Source: Adiantum capillus-veneris
Lineage: Eukaryota; Streptophyta; Polypodiopsida; Polypodiales; Pteridaceae
NCBI GenBank assembly: GCA_014529385.2
Contig: CM043956.1
Span: forward strand, 58,975,120-59,039,119
Reading direction: 5' to 3'
Length of the DNA stretch: 64,000 nucleotides
The notes under the pieces were generated by a model. That model did no database searches and was not told the DNA's origin. It worked only from the letters and a program-made list of their open reading frames with translations. Made by a program: the position numbers and the translations under genes. Positions within the stretch are counted from its first letter, which is position 1; each line of letters starts with the position of its first letter. Shown here one piece after another: positions 30,997-43,124 of the stretch.

Positions 30997-33604
30997 CTAG
31001 AAACAACAGCCCTCTTCTTTCTCTTCCCACATTTTCGATCAACCAACGGTGCTTGCAAGTCTTTCTTTGAAGCTTGTTTCTTTTTGTCCGGTTTCTTTGA
31101 TGTGTTTGGAGATAGAGCATCCTCTATCACAACCGCTTTCTTTCGTGATGTAGTATGCTCCAATATTAATTAAAAAAGAACAGCTACTGAGTCCATGTTG
31201 TATTGCTGCATGGAAAAGGTAGAAACTATATAGAATGATACCTATGTATAACGCTTCCTCTTTGGGTGGGTACTCCTTGTCCGGGTAGTCCAGCCACCAA
31301 GGACACTTGAGCCACGCTTCCTTTGGCCGCAAGTCATCTATCCACTCGTTAGGATATAAGCCCGTCTCCTCTCTCTTCGACATGCACCATGCATCACTGG
31401 GGTGCTCGGGAATGGGAAAGACAAGAGCATCTCTCCTCCATCTACGAGACAGACAACAATGTTTTGAGCCACCGAGAACAAGATTAGTGTATCCTACTAC
31501 ATTCTTAATTTGTCAATTAAAGATGTCAAACCTGTACAACAAGCGTCATGCCGTGCAAGAAAAGTGGGGTTGCTCGTCGGGATCCTGTGTGGACTTGATC
31601 CGAGCACTCCACTTCTTGAAGGCCTTGTCAAAGTGCTTGCACCTGTATGTCAATAATGTGTGGCCAAGTGTGCAACCATGCCTACCTTCAGCCTTCTTGT
31701 GTTGGATAGCAACATTATGATTCTCGGCCTCCATTTTCTCGGCCATCTCAAGCACTCTCCTGCAGAGCAAATAATAAGTCACAACTTAGATTATCAACAA
31801 ATTGCTAGCTGGTGCACATAATCACTAAATCTAGACTTTTCAATTGCCACCAATACACGTGATATCGAAGCCACTGGATCCAGGCCTTCTCCGTCAACCC
31901 TATTTCATTCTCCTTCAAGGATGCATCACCACCTTGGAGCAAATCAAGCAAACGCCACTTTCTAGCAAAGGAAAATCGAGACTTATTTTTCATTGCTACA
32001 TAATAAAAAGAGAAATATATAGAATGATTTAAATGACATTTACTTACTCTTTCGGGCTAATGCTGCACACGCAACCTCTGCCACTCTCGAGAATGTCATT
32101 TTTGTGGTCTTCTCGCCCCAACCTGTAAATGATATACATTTCTAGAAAAATCGTTACCATTCCCTGGATTTGCAATGGTGGATATCTCAAGCCCTTTGCA
32201 CGTAAAATATTGCTCTGTTTGAGATAGCACTAGATTGATGCTTTCCTCGTATGCCTCAGGTGTCAACTCATAGTCAAAACTTTCTTTTGATGGCAACCCT
32301 TCCATTTTACTACTATACATAGCATTGAACTCTTCCTATCATTTGCCAAGGACTCAATCAAAATACACATAATAAGATTTCGCAATCAAAACATATTCTC
32401 ATTTAGCATTGGTTTAAAGCATACCTTCCAAATGTGTTGTGTAAGGACAGCCATTGGCAATTTTAGCCACTTTGACTTGTTTGGACCCCTAAAATTCAAA
32501 GCCCTTTCTGCTGCCAAACGCGCTCTTTCAAGAAATTTTTGCAAAAGTGAAGTAGGGTCCGCCAACCCTAGCTAGCTTTCTCATCATGGAAATATCATGA
32601 GCAGTTGTGTGAGGCACTGAAACCCTCGTGGCCCTGTTTAACACTCGATTGTAATTTACATTGTCAAAAAAATAAGATGCATTTACATTCACAAAAAAAA
32701 AGTTGGGCTTACCTATTGATCATTCCCAAAAACAATAGAAACTCCGCTATCTCATGGAGTTGAAAATCAACTAGAACGCACTCCACCTTTGGTGCCTTCT
32801 CAATTGGGATGTCATTCTCGTTCATCCACCGCATCCATGCCTCCAATCTGTGATTACCATCCCAAACCACAAAGTACCTCTCGACCATGTAACTAAGCTC
32901 GGGGATTTGACAAAGCTCCTCATCCAAATCATATGACATTGCAAGATCCCTTGAAGGGTGACCATGACGAGAAAATTGCTTGTGATCCTCCCAAGGAATC
33001 TGTTCACTAACAATAAATCTTGCAAGGTTGGTTGGTAGCTTTTGTTTGCAATGGAGAGTTGCAAATCCACCAGATGGTCATCATGCATGTGGATGGTGGG
33101 GTTTGAAAGAAGTCGACATAGAGGCAAGCGTGGAAGTTTGTCATCGTATGGATCTCTATGAGAATCCACTCAGCCCAATGAAATGTGCTTGTCGACCACA
33201 TTTCCAAACGCTTCATCTCTTACATCTTCAATTGCGGTAGCTGTTTTCACACGATGACTGGGTCCACCACTTGGTTGTGTTGTTCCATCCACTCCAGTTA
33301 CGATGGACACAATGCGATCTAAAGAACTCAAGGCTTGAGATTGTTCGGTATCTTGAGTGCATCGCGGAGGGACTTCTTGCGACGTAGTAACATCAACCTC
33401 ATCCACGACACCAGTATTTCTGGATTGATTTCTTGTTCTTATACTTGAGCTAAAGAATTAAAGAAGATAGATATAAGTATGATTTATGAGAAATTGTAGG
33501 TAAGAGTTTGAGAAAGATAAGTGAGCAAAAGAAGACTTGATAGAGAGAGATCTGTGCAATAGAAGAAAATAGAGATGAGGAAAGTGAAAAGAGTGTGTCA
33601 ATGC

Positions 33605-33614
33605 TCTTTATAAA
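33605..33614 (-). promoter_or_regulatory. TATA box candidate for the ParB-methyltransferase gene
   Basis: On the minus strand the sequence reads ctttataaag, ~160 bases ahead of the first codons of exon 1, followed by a pyrimidine-rich leader typical of plant 5' UTRs. The codon at 33442-33440 is now ATA in the sequence agtATAAGAACAAGA; it may be the lost initiator ATG. Confidence 0.4.
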
Positions 33615-34341
33615 GCTTTCAATTTTATTTATTAATTTTAATTTTTTAATTTAATTAATTTGTCCACGTGTGTGTGTGAGAGGTGGGTGAAGGTGTGTGT
33701 GTGTGTGTGTGTGCGTGTACGCGTGTGTGTGTGTGTGTTGGCTTGTGTGTGCGTATCTGCATATGTGTGTGTGTGTGCGTCTGTGTGTGTGTATCCATGG
33801 GCGTGCACATGTGTGTGTGCACACACGCACGCTACACGCACGTGCGTATGTGTGTGTGTACACACATGCACCTGTGTGTGTGTTTGTATATGTGTGTTCA
33901 CACACACACACACACGCTGACTTGCAATGTGTGTGTGTCTGTGAATAAGGCACCATGTGGCATGCCACGTGTACTGTCGACCATCAGTAGTACACATGGC
34001 AGGCCATGTGGCTTGCGCGCTGCCTACGTGGCAGTGCGCTAGTCCATGTGGCATGCCACGTGTACTGTCCTCTAACGATGGTACACGTGGAAAGTCCATG
34101 TGGCCACGCGACGGCTTGTGTGGCCGCTGCATGGCCACGTGGACTGCCACGTGTTCGTGTCCACACACACACACGCGCTTGCATGCGAGTGTGTGTGTGG
34201 ACTGCCGCTGGCCACGTGTTGGCTAGGGGCGCCCATGGCCAATGCGTCGGCCATGGGTACTTGGCCGGCCATGGCTAATGCGCTGACAAGGGGCGCGTGG
34301 CCGCCCATGGCCCCGCCCATGGCCAATGCTGGCAAACCCCG

Positions 34342-34377
<36 letters not shown>

Positions 34378-34865
34378 CCCCTGGTAGCGTCCCTGCTTGC
34401 AAACCGGTAGCACCCCTGCCCCCGCCCCCCCACCCCCGTCTCCACCCCCGGTAGCGCCCCTGCCCGCAAACCCCACCCCGCCCCCCTTATCGCGCCTCCG
34501 CCCCCGGTAGCGCTAACGCACACGTCCCCCCCCTTCCTCGCTGCCCGCATGGCGGGGGAGGGGGCGAGGTGTATTATCGCCTGCACGTCCCCGTTACCGG
34601 CCTCCCCAACCCTTCAACTTACAGCTTCTTGCCCCCTCTCGTTAGCACACTTGACTGCTCACACATCTCCCTTACACATAAACATTGAGAAAAAATTTAA
34701 ATAATTAATTGACCAAAATTTTATCTTTTATCTATTGCACTAAAGTAATATTCACGTGATCACACAGTCACAAACAAATATTTTTTATTAAATATTTTGT
34801 TTATTGTTTAGATTAATTTATTAAAATAATATTAATTTTATAATGGCTATATTATTAGACGTGAG
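33615..34865. other. spacer between two divergent genes: (GT)n/(CA)n, palindromic direct repeats, poly-C
   Basis: 33670-33930 is alternating GT/CA. At 33953-33978 and 34044-34069 the same 26 bases occur, each holding the near-palindrome CATGTGGCATGCCACGTG around GCATGC; further CACGTG (G-box-like) cores lie at 34081-34160. Poly-C of more than 30 bases lies at ~34341-34376, then short GC-rich repeats (ggtagcgcccctgcc) to ~34580, then AT-rich sequence. ORFs here (Cys-Val, His-Thr or Gly runs) are repeat artefacts. Confidence 0.75.
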
Positions 34866-34874
34866 TATATAAAC
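34866..34874 (+). promoter_or_regulatory. TATA box candidate for the MULE transposase gene
   Basis: tatataaac lies ~185 bases upstream of the first ATG at 35053, in AT-rich sequence. Confidence 0.35.
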
Positions 34875-35052
34875 AATTTGTTAGTTTATACAATGTGGTC
34901 TTGTGCTTAATTATTTGTTTAGCATATTATTATGGCTTGCTCTTTATTTTTCCTGGGTAAAGAGTTTTCTTATTCTTTTTACAATGGTAAATTTATAATA
35001 TCTGAATCATTTCTTTTAGAATTAATTTCTCCAATGCAATTTACAACTTTAG

Positions 35053-37045
35053 ATGCAGTCATCAAAGTTGGTGATATTGAAGAATTTGCCTCTTGAGAGG
35101 ACGCTCAATAATTTGGGTGAATTCATCCATGTACTGGATGAACAACTTTCACGTAAATACAAAGTCAATGTATCCCATCAAACAAAATATGCAGGCTCAC
35201 CTAGCACAACTCCCATTGCCGTTGTGGATAGTCCGTCACACAGGTGCAATTCGGTCAAAAGGAGTTAATAGATCTATGCACCCCCCCTCGAGTTTTGCTC
35301 TCAAATAGCTTCAAAAGGAGTACAAGACAAAACTCTTACAGGCCAAAAAGAAGGGCACATTGACAAAGCTTTTAATGCAAATACAACAAGTGGAACAAGT
35401 TACAGAGATTCCAAGGTCTTACAATGGTGATCTTGTTCTAGCATTTCCACCTACCATGGGAAAGTTGCACCATATGGATGCAATGGAGCATAAGTATGAT
35501 CCTCATTTGTGGTCGAAGCCACAAAAATCCAATATTGTTTTTCCAGGTGTAGTGCGTCTTAGTCATTGCATAGGATCTCTCAAGTGCATGAATGAACAAT
35601 GTGTCCGCTTGGTTAATTATCATACTCCCAATACAAGTCATTTCAACGAGTACATACAAAAGGTAACTGCACCCGGACAATATTGTAAGAATGGAGATAA
35701 GAGCCTTACATGCCACTTTTGTAAGGTAAATTCTTTCTATATTGCAACATGTGATTGTGTAGTATACTATGTCATGCCATCCGATGAGACTGCCACTAGA
35801 GTCATGATTCATTGTGGCACACATCAACATGATGTACGCAGTGGCACATCCAAAACACTAGCGGACAACACCAAGGTGATGGTGCAAAGGATTTCGACTA
35901 TTGACCCACATGCAGGAGCCAGGAAGGTTCAAATGTGTTTGGCAAAATAAATTATAAGTACAACACTTCTTTGCAACAACACCAACGAAGGAATTTTAGG
36001 CGATCAACAACTATTTGTAATCACTGAGGAGTTGGGGCCATTGGTGCAAGATAATTGGTATGAGCATTTCCTAGATTCTTATTTCGATGCAAAACTCTAA
36101 TGCTAAATTATTTTTTATCTAAACACTTTGAACATTGTTAGGTTTCGAAGGTCAGTATCTATTTCACGTAGAGGGGTTGACAAAGAATCTTTCGGCATTG
36201 ATACACTCCTAAAGTTGAAGCGAGACTGCACATATGACTTTTTCCATGGAAGCCGGTTTCTTGGTCAAGGTACGGAGGGGGAGAAATGTTATCTCTTCAA
36301 AATTTCCACAATTGGTCCAGCATCTGGTGTGGACCTGGTGAACTGAATGAGACAAGATCGGGATGGCGATCTTCGACATGCATGGATCCAGTTTGATCAC
36401 ACTAGATGTGTTAATGAATGGGTGACTATGGCCTGTCATGTCTATGATACAAGGTACATGGAACACCTTAAAAACTTTGTGGGTTGCCTTTGACTCTCTC
36501 TAAAACAATTTGTTTGCAGCATGTAGGACCTTTTGACTATTGCAACTTGTGAAATGAAACAGGAAGACATGGAAACACAATGTTTGTTTTGGGAGTGCCT
36601 CAATGATGTAATGATATCGTGTGGGTGTGACAAAGCTAATTTCTTTGGCTTTGTGGTGGATGAAGCTCTAGCAAATTGGAATGCAATTTGAATTGTTTTC
36701 AATGGTGGTGACAAGACCAATACAATGAGCGCTCAAGAGCGTTCTTGTATTTTTCATTGGAAGCAAAGCTTGAATCAACACACAATGAAGTATGTGGTGC
36801 AAGCTTCTCAACACACACAAAAAGAAATATGTGAGAAGTGGAGGCAAGCACCAAAAAAAGAGGCTGCAGTAGTAGAGGCTCGTCTAATACGCCAATGGTG
36901 GCGTAACGGTCATTGCATAGACCGTAACATTCCATACATGGATTCATGGCTTAGTTGGTGGGAAATTCGTATTGCACATCGGGGTGGCATTATGACATGC
37001 GTAGAAAGTAGCTCTGGACCAAACACTCCCGGGGAGGTCACCTAA
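35053..37045 (+). pseudogene. Mutator-like DDE transposase with N-terminal zinc-binding region
   Basis: The first ATG (35053) opens a charged N terminus. From ~35360 the frame has a Cys/His cluster (CIGSLKCMNEQC, CKNGDKSLTCHFC, ATCDC, HCGTHQHD), like the WRKY/GCM or FLYWCH-type DNA-binding modules before many MULE transposases. After a broken linker, 36142-36453 and 36520-37045 are exons (donor AAG/GTACAT, acceptor TTTGCAG). They carry the transposase core: TIATCEMKQEDMETQCLFWE, FFGFVVDEALANWNAI and CIFHWKQSLNQHT. The pattern FxxD..A..(N/A)A....C.FHW matches the middle of the MULE domain. Stops: 35350 region, TAA 35947, TAA 36099, TGA 36344, TAG 36524, TGA 36689. The reading ends at 37045, 92 bases before the CACTA insertion. 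Confidence 0.7.
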
Positions 37046-37165
37046 TAAAAATGTAACCTATCACGTGAGTTCTACAGAAGGGTATTTAAAGTTCTTGAAA
37101 CTTACAGAAATATGTATATAGAAGGGTATTATTTTTTCACTACAAGAGGTTGTGTGCTCTTGTGA

Positions 37166-37370
37166 CGCTGTTAGCGACGGAAATACACTGGGTTTTTATA
37201 ACCCCCGGCGTCGCTAAAACCGTCGCTACAAGCGTCGCTACGAGAGCGTCGCTATATGCGTCGCTATATAGAGACGCTCATAGCGACGTTTACACTGCAG
37301 ACTATAGCGACGCTCATAGCGACGCTACAGGGCCATAAATAGCGACGGTTATAGCGACGCCCGAGAGATT
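37166..37370. repeat. left subterminal repeats of the CACTA element
   Basis: More than ten copies of agcgacg or its complement in both orientations within ~200 bases; CpG-rich compared with the surroundings. Confidence 0.9.
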
Positions 37371-37725
37371 TTTTTTTTGGTGGCAGGGCATTGAATGCCC
37401 TGCCACCCATCAACCATATTGTACATGATTCACTTTTTAAAAAAAGTGCAAGGGTAGATAATAGACCCAAAATAGTCACCCACAAGACGCATTGTTTGCA
37501 AAATTGACAATTGTACACATCATAGGCAAAATGAATTGATTGGCAAATGTAATAATGACAATTGTACAACATCATAGGCATAAAGAATTGATTGGCAAAA
37601 GGAACTGCGGTGACAAATGTAATAATATACATGGTTCAAAAAGACGTATAAAATCCGTCTCATGATACATAAGCTATGAGAAACCCTAAACTAATGCTAT
37701 CTAGCTACGGCTAAACTGACGTCGT
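37371..37725. other. CACTA internal spacer, 3' of the second gene
   Basis: No ORF of note. The segment caattgtacaCATCATAGGCA-type repeats (about 37508-37585) occurs twice in tandem (acatcataggcaaa.tgaattgattggcaaa). Confidence 0.6.
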
Positions 37726-39035
37726 CTAGTCAGACGTCTCATCGCGTCCAAGCGGCGTATCTGTCGGATTCTGCAAAAAAAGACAATAAGACAGCTTTCA
37801 GTAAGTAAAAACATATAACGACATTTATAAAACAATACAAAAAATAAAAAAGAGTAAACCCTAATACTAACCATGCCACCGCGAGAACTGAGAATGTCCA
37901 TCAGGGCGTTTAAGCCCTTCCTGTCTGCGTACTCGCGCTCGTACGGTGTGGGATCCCGTCCTGTCATCGACCACTGTCAAAACATACAAAGATTTCATTA
38001 TGTTAGAATTAAAAAACTCATAAACCCTAAACTATCGAACATAAAGAGCAATGTGAAAACACTTACAAAATCGGCCTCAAATGATGCCCATCCACTGCTC
38101 CCCAAGTGGTGCGAGCTCCCTGCCTCTACTCGTGCTCTGGCTGCATCCTTTTGTTGCTTCCACTTGTCGGGATTCTCGCGCGCTGCTTTCTTCGCATTCT
38201 TCCAATCTTCTTTGGCCAGCCAATCTGGCCTGTTCCACCCATTCTTGATTGCCTTTTGCACTTCGGAACGCTTGTGTTTGCAGTATTCGCGCATTCGAAT
38301 CTTCATCAGGTCTTCATTGAAGCGCTGATCCCGTGTTGGAACGGGAAACTCATCATGAAGTATGCTGATGACTCTGTTTTTTAAATCACTTGGTACTTCA
38401 CTCCATTTGTTTAGTATGTAGTGTCTAAACAGCTGAGAGCAAAGACCACGCATGCGCGAGATCACCTTCTTGCCGTCATCATCCATGATGATGCCGCCGC
38501 TGAAGTCGATGGAGTAAGACAAGCCCTCTGGCCGGTGACGCGTGAACCTGGGTGTCCCGGCAGGGGTCTCTAGCGGCGTGTAGATGGGGGTACGGACGTT
38601 AGGTGTCTCCACCGGCGTCTGGGCCCCGAAGCGAGGAGTGTCGAGTGGGGTGGCTCCTGGCGGAGTAGGTAGAGGTGTGTAGCTTCTAGGAGCAGTCAGC
38701 CGTGCAAAACCTGGTGTAGATGGCGATGCTGTGGCTGGTGTGGGGGCGGGCAAAGAAGGGGAGGGTAAAGAGCCTCGTCGAACACGAGGCGGTGTGGAGG
38801 CATCGGTGGCGGAATCCCCACAACAACCGCCACCGCCACCACTAGAGCACCGGTGTCTAGACGAGTGTGAAGCTCGTCTCGTCGACGCCGAAGCTTCGGA
38901 GCCCGCCGAATGCTCCGAAAGAGAGGGAGATGCGGATGGAGTAGGAACGCGCGATGATCCGCCAGAGCGATGACGCTCCACGTACCACTGTCTCTGCTGC
39001 GGTGACAAAGAAGAAAGAAACTCCTCATCATCCAT
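37726..39035 (-). CDS. CACTA second gene, Ptta/En/Spm-type (Transposase_24-like) protein
   Basis: Three exons: 39035-38067, 37973-37872, 37770-37726, with good GT..AG sites (donor TTTT/GTAAGTG). The start MDDEEFLSSLSPQQRQWYVE follows an AG at 39038, perhaps a 5'-UTR intron. Residues ~20-175 are low-complexity Ser/Pro/Thr with repeated TP(L/R) pairs. Residues ~190-320 hold the conserved part: RGLCSQLFRHYILNKWSEVP, FPVPTRDQRFNEDLMKIRMR, a basic helical run and GWASFEADF. This family partners the TNP2 transposase; the maize counterpart TnpA binds subterminal repeats. No stop or frameshift is seen (about 370 residues), unlike its neighbour. Confidence 0.85.
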
Positions 39036-39307
39036 ACCTGCATTAAACACACAAATATTTAAACTTAATATTGAATGAATAGAGTAGACAATGACGCAAA
39101 GACCATTAAATACAATGACGTAATGACGCATATAAATACAATGACGCAATGAATTGAGTGATAGAAGACGCAAGTCGAAAACTCAGAATTTTCAATCAAA
39201 AGATGTGAGCGCGAGTAGAAAAGAGCGTTATACACCATGGAAGGTACTTAGAGAGCCAGAGCTTTTACAACACGGAGCAAAATTGTTCAAATACAATATT
39301 TGTGGCT

Positions 39308-42300
39308 TTAAGAGATCTCTCTCTCATCCTCGCATAACTCAGCATAACTTCCTATATCTATATAGAGCTCTCCGTTTAAACACATATCCTCTGTTTCATT
39401 TTGTAGCTCCTCTGCATGCACCCCATATAGAGTAGTAGCATCTTGATGCTCGTCTGGCACCACCGCAACGGCTTCTGATTGAGCATCTTCTCTGATCTCC
39501 TCCATTGATGCCGTTGTGATTGGCACATGGTAGCCTTCATACGTCCTTGCACTACGAGGGGCTACCTCTATGACGTACCACCAGTTTGATGTAGACTTTG
39601 TAGGATGAAATATTACCTGCCAGAGCCACATAACTTACATGAGAGCTTTCAAGCACATAACTTGTAAAAGGGGGACGTTAACTATTTACATACTTACTTG
39701 TTCACAATGCTTGGGTAGTACGAAAGTGTCTCTTAGGTCAGTCCATTTCTTAGTAGAATCCACCTCAAGAAAATCAGACTCTCCTCTACGCACAGTAGCG
39801 TTGCGACCCTCCATGATTATCTTGAACCATTGCACGTCGAACAAGTCGACAAAAAATCCTCTGTAATCGATCCTCAAAATCTCTTGCAGCGTGTCGAAGT
39901 AAGTGAGTTCCGCCACCACAGGATTTGCATCAGAGGAACGTCATCGACTAGACTGTTCAAATTTTGCCATGATTCCACAATCTTGAGTAAAACGCTTTTT
40001 GTCGATTCGTTCCACCCTAAAATGTCGACCTTTACACCATGCTGCTGTGTATGACTTATACTACAATGAACAAAGATTATGAGTGGCCGTTCAAACGTTT
40101 ATAAATAAAGTCACTTGCTAGTCGTACATTGCAAACTTACCTTGGTCACGCAACCCTGAGAGTACTCCCACTCTTCCTCAGTCACTTCTTCACCGCATTG
40201 TTGCGCGCTTTTCAATTGGTTGTGCAACCATCTTAAGCTCATGAAGGTTGGTAGGCTCTCCAGAACCGCTGGATAGTGCATTGGTGGTCGTCTTCCCCGT
40301 CTCCACTCGATTCGTGCCCTTTGTCGCTCTTGCTTTGCATCCTCATATTGTGAAATCCACTTTTGCATCACTGGATTGTGAAGCATGCAAAATCGGTTGA
40401 TTTTAGCCTCTAGATCTTCCGTCATCTTCTTCTCAACACCGAGATTGCACATGACAATCCCAGATATGCGCTCATCATCTATGGTTCGCCATAGCGTGTC
40501 CCGGGATTTATCAAATCCGTCTAGCCACTCTCCAATGTACACTAGGGACTCTCATACCAACCAACCTTCTGTCATGCTACCCTCCGGACGTGCCTTTTGA
40601 CGCACATATCCCTTAAGCGTTTTCATGAAACGTTCTAAGAAGAACATCCATCTGGAATGAACTGTGCCAGCTATTTCCACCTCATCAACTATGTGAACAA
40701 GAAGATGCACCTGAATGGTTAGCATTGTAGTAGGAAAATGTTTCTCAAACATGCACACAAGCTCCGTAGCATTTAGTTTGGCGAATGGTATGGAGTCTAC
40801 GTTGATCTCCTTTTGTGAGATCCATTGCACCAGCTTTGCAAGTTTGTAGATTGTGTTATGGATGTCGAGAGACAAACATCCCTCAATGGCAACCGGTAAA
40901 ATAAACTGTAAAGTATGTGCAGCAATGATATTAAAGTCCACATTTTATGCAATGATATTAAAGTCCACTATGAACGTACCTGACACATTTTATGCCAATC
41001 GTGTGACTTCAAACCGGTAAGCTTTCCTTCTTTAGTAAAACACGTTCTGAGCGAGTGCATTACGCCAGTGGGGGTCCGCAAAGATCGAATGGTCTCTTTT
41101 ACTTTGCGTTCTTGGGCTCCTGTGAAAATCCATATTGGTGCTTTAGGGAGTTTTATCGATCCATCAGACGCTGTTTGCGGCCAATATTGCTCCATACGAT
41201 CCACATTTCTAAGGTCAACTCTGGCTCCCAAAGTATCTTTCTTGCTGGTCAGATGGTCCCATAGTAGATTACCCACATTCTTGAATATGTGCATTGGATC
41301 GAGCAAGTGATTGATCATGAGTCGGGGCCAGTATGGTAACTCGTACCATAGAGATAGTCTCTTCATCCCTGGAGGCAATCTGTCATCGCACATCTCCTTC
41401 TGCTCTAACCATGCTTGTGCAGACATCCTTGGTGGCTCTCTTCCCAAAAAGCCGTCGCGTAACACATGATTCTCTGGAAGATACGCTTGATGACCTTCGT
41501 AGATTTGCTTCTTCAGTGAGGGTGCCCTACGTGCATTCAGTCTAGGTCCACATGTGACACATGCTCTGTATCCGCTTGTTTGAAGCCCTGCATGTATACA
41601 CATGATAATAGATCAACTATGGGAAAAAACAAGATTTACAGTGTCTGAGTGAGGAGTGTCAATAGATCACCTGAGCATTCTGTTAGCCCGGGATAGTCAT
41701 GCATGGTCCACATTAGAATGCCTCTGATCAAAGCATTCCGTCATCCTGTGTGTCAGCTCATATCCACCACCTCTATGCCAATCCACAATTTTTGTAGCTC
41801 TTCCAATAGTGGACGAAGATACACATCCATATTCCCCACTTTATATCTCCCTGGCACAATCAAGCTTAGCCATAGGTGCCCCTTCTTCGTAGTCAACCAC
41901 GGGGGAATGTTGTAGTTGACGATGACAACGGGCCATACACTGTAAGATGTTGATCTTTGACCAAATGGATTTACACCATCCATAGCCAGGCCTAAGCGCA
42001 AATTTCGAGCTTCCCTGGAAAAATCCGACCATGTTCCATCTATATGTTTCCACGCTACGCAATCTGCAGGAATTCGTAGCACACCATCCGAAGATTTATT
42101 CTCCTCATGCCATGATGCTAGGGCGGCCATGGACTTACATTCGAAGAAATGCTTGATGCGAGGAAGCAGAGGGAAATGTCGCAAAACCTTTTGTGGAATT
42201 TTTGTCCCGTGGAGATCTACTCGATATCTTTCGGAATCACATTTCGGACACTTCTCCATGTCTATGTATTCCCCTCTGAAAAGAATGCAGTCATTAGGAC

Positions 42301-43039
42301 AAGCGTGGATAGAATTGTAATCCATCCCCAAGTTTCGCAAAATCTTTCTTGCTTCATCTCGGGAATCTGGCATCACATTGTCAGCTGGTAGTATGTGCTC
42401 TTTCAGCAATCTACACAACATAAAAATATGATACAGTCGTGTAAAAATCTATCAGATCATTATACATTTAGAGTTTTATTAAAGTAAACTAATTGTAATA
42501 GATCACCTGAAAAGCGCTGTGACGCTAGTGTCACTCCATCCAAACTTTGCCTGCATGTTGAGAAGAACCAGGAGTCCTTTCAATCTAGACATACATGCTC
42601 CATTATACAATGGCGTATCGGCTTCACTTTTCATATCATCATAGATAAGCCTTTCTGAATCCATGATCGTCTCGATCATTTCATCAATCTCGGGCTCAAA
42701 CATTGCCTCGTTGGGAATGTGCTCTGCATGATCATCCCCCGAGCTGTCAGAGGCTACATCTTGTGGCCTCACATATGCTGCTTGACCAAAGCGCCTGCGA
42801 ACACGTCTATTGGGTTGCAAGATTGCTGCTTGTTGGCCAGCGTCAGAGTCCGACGAGTTATAATTGGCAACAACTCGATCTATAATAGATGGATCGAACT
42901 CGCCAAATTCGCGAACGTGCTGCAAAGAAACACGTCTTGTCCGTCGCACAGCATGCTTGCATTGATTACAAGGACATAAGACCCTCGTTGAGAGATAGGT
43001 GTTTCGGTTGGACGGTCCCACATCCTCGTCACTACTCAT
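39308..43039 (-). pseudogene. CACTA TNP2-like transposase (Transposase_21 family)
   Basis: Six exons: 43039-42507, 42410-41671, 41587-40980, 40905-40141, 40060-39698, 39616-39308. Exon 1 starts MSSDEDVGPSNRN and has CPCNQCKH, the N-terminal zinc-type motif. Exon 2 holds CPNDCILFRGEY and CPKCDSERY, then MDGVNPFGQRSTSYSVWPVV, the TNP2 core. Exon 3 has YWPRLMINHLLDPMHIFKNV and LKSHDWHKMCQ; exon 4 has LLVHIVDEVEIAGTVHSRWM (DUF4218-like). Four in-frame TGA codons occur (41755-41753, 41743-41741, 40554-40552, 39943-39941), each one C-to-T step from CGA. There are no frameshifts and splice sites are clean, so decay is recent. TNP2 proteins cut and join the element ends in the nucleus. Confidence 0.92.
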
Positions 43040-43103
43040 AATGAGGATAAAAAACTTATAACCTGGACAACAAATTTAATATTCTATTGGAATTCTTCGT
43101 CTT

Positions 43104-43124
43104 ATCTCTCTCTCTCTCTCTCTG

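Larger units (their letters stand above)
23903..33449 (-). pseudogene. ParB/sulfiredoxin-like and DNA-methyltransferase-like gene, eleven exons
   Basis: Exons from canonical splice sites: 33449-32713, 32633-32425, 32335-32048, 31995-~31800, 31759-31532, 31441-31242, 31157-30736, 30654-30567, 30499-30136, 30015-29828, 29745-29416 continuing at 24250-23903. Exon 1 carries RYFVVWDGNHRLEAWMRW, the DGNHR motif of the ParB/sulfiredoxin fold. Exon 7 has a Lys/Arg-rich, NLS-like run (KKPDKKKQASKK, KCGKRKKR). Exons 9-11 look like a beta-class DNA amino-methyltransferase: CGVPLWNQWDSELV where motif IV (DPPY) would sit, then LLGTFTDMGDAVLDSCFAGV (motif I), then CINCCEKD. The tail is Pro-rich. Damage: TGA at 33172-33170; frameshifts near 33055, 32560 and 30780; TAG 30009, TGA 29988 and TAG 29895 in exon 10; a copia insertion in exon 11. 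A catalytic DPPY is not visible. The fold assignment is inference. Confidence 0.7.

Noticed and set aside
33660-34280. Several overlapping ORFs of 80-180 codons on both strands (Cys-Val or His-Thr runs)
   Set aside because: They are translations of alternating GT/CA DNA and short palindromic repeats; no frame is preferred and the composition is that of the repeat.
34275-34586. Gly-rich minus-strand and Pro-rich plus-strand ORFs
   Set aside because: Produced by a poly-C tract and GC-rich short repeats.
37166-37370. CRISPR-like or satellite array of agcgacg motifs
   Set aside because: The motifs are 7 bp, in both orientations and irregularly spaced, at the end of a CACTA element; these are subterminal transposase-binding repeats.
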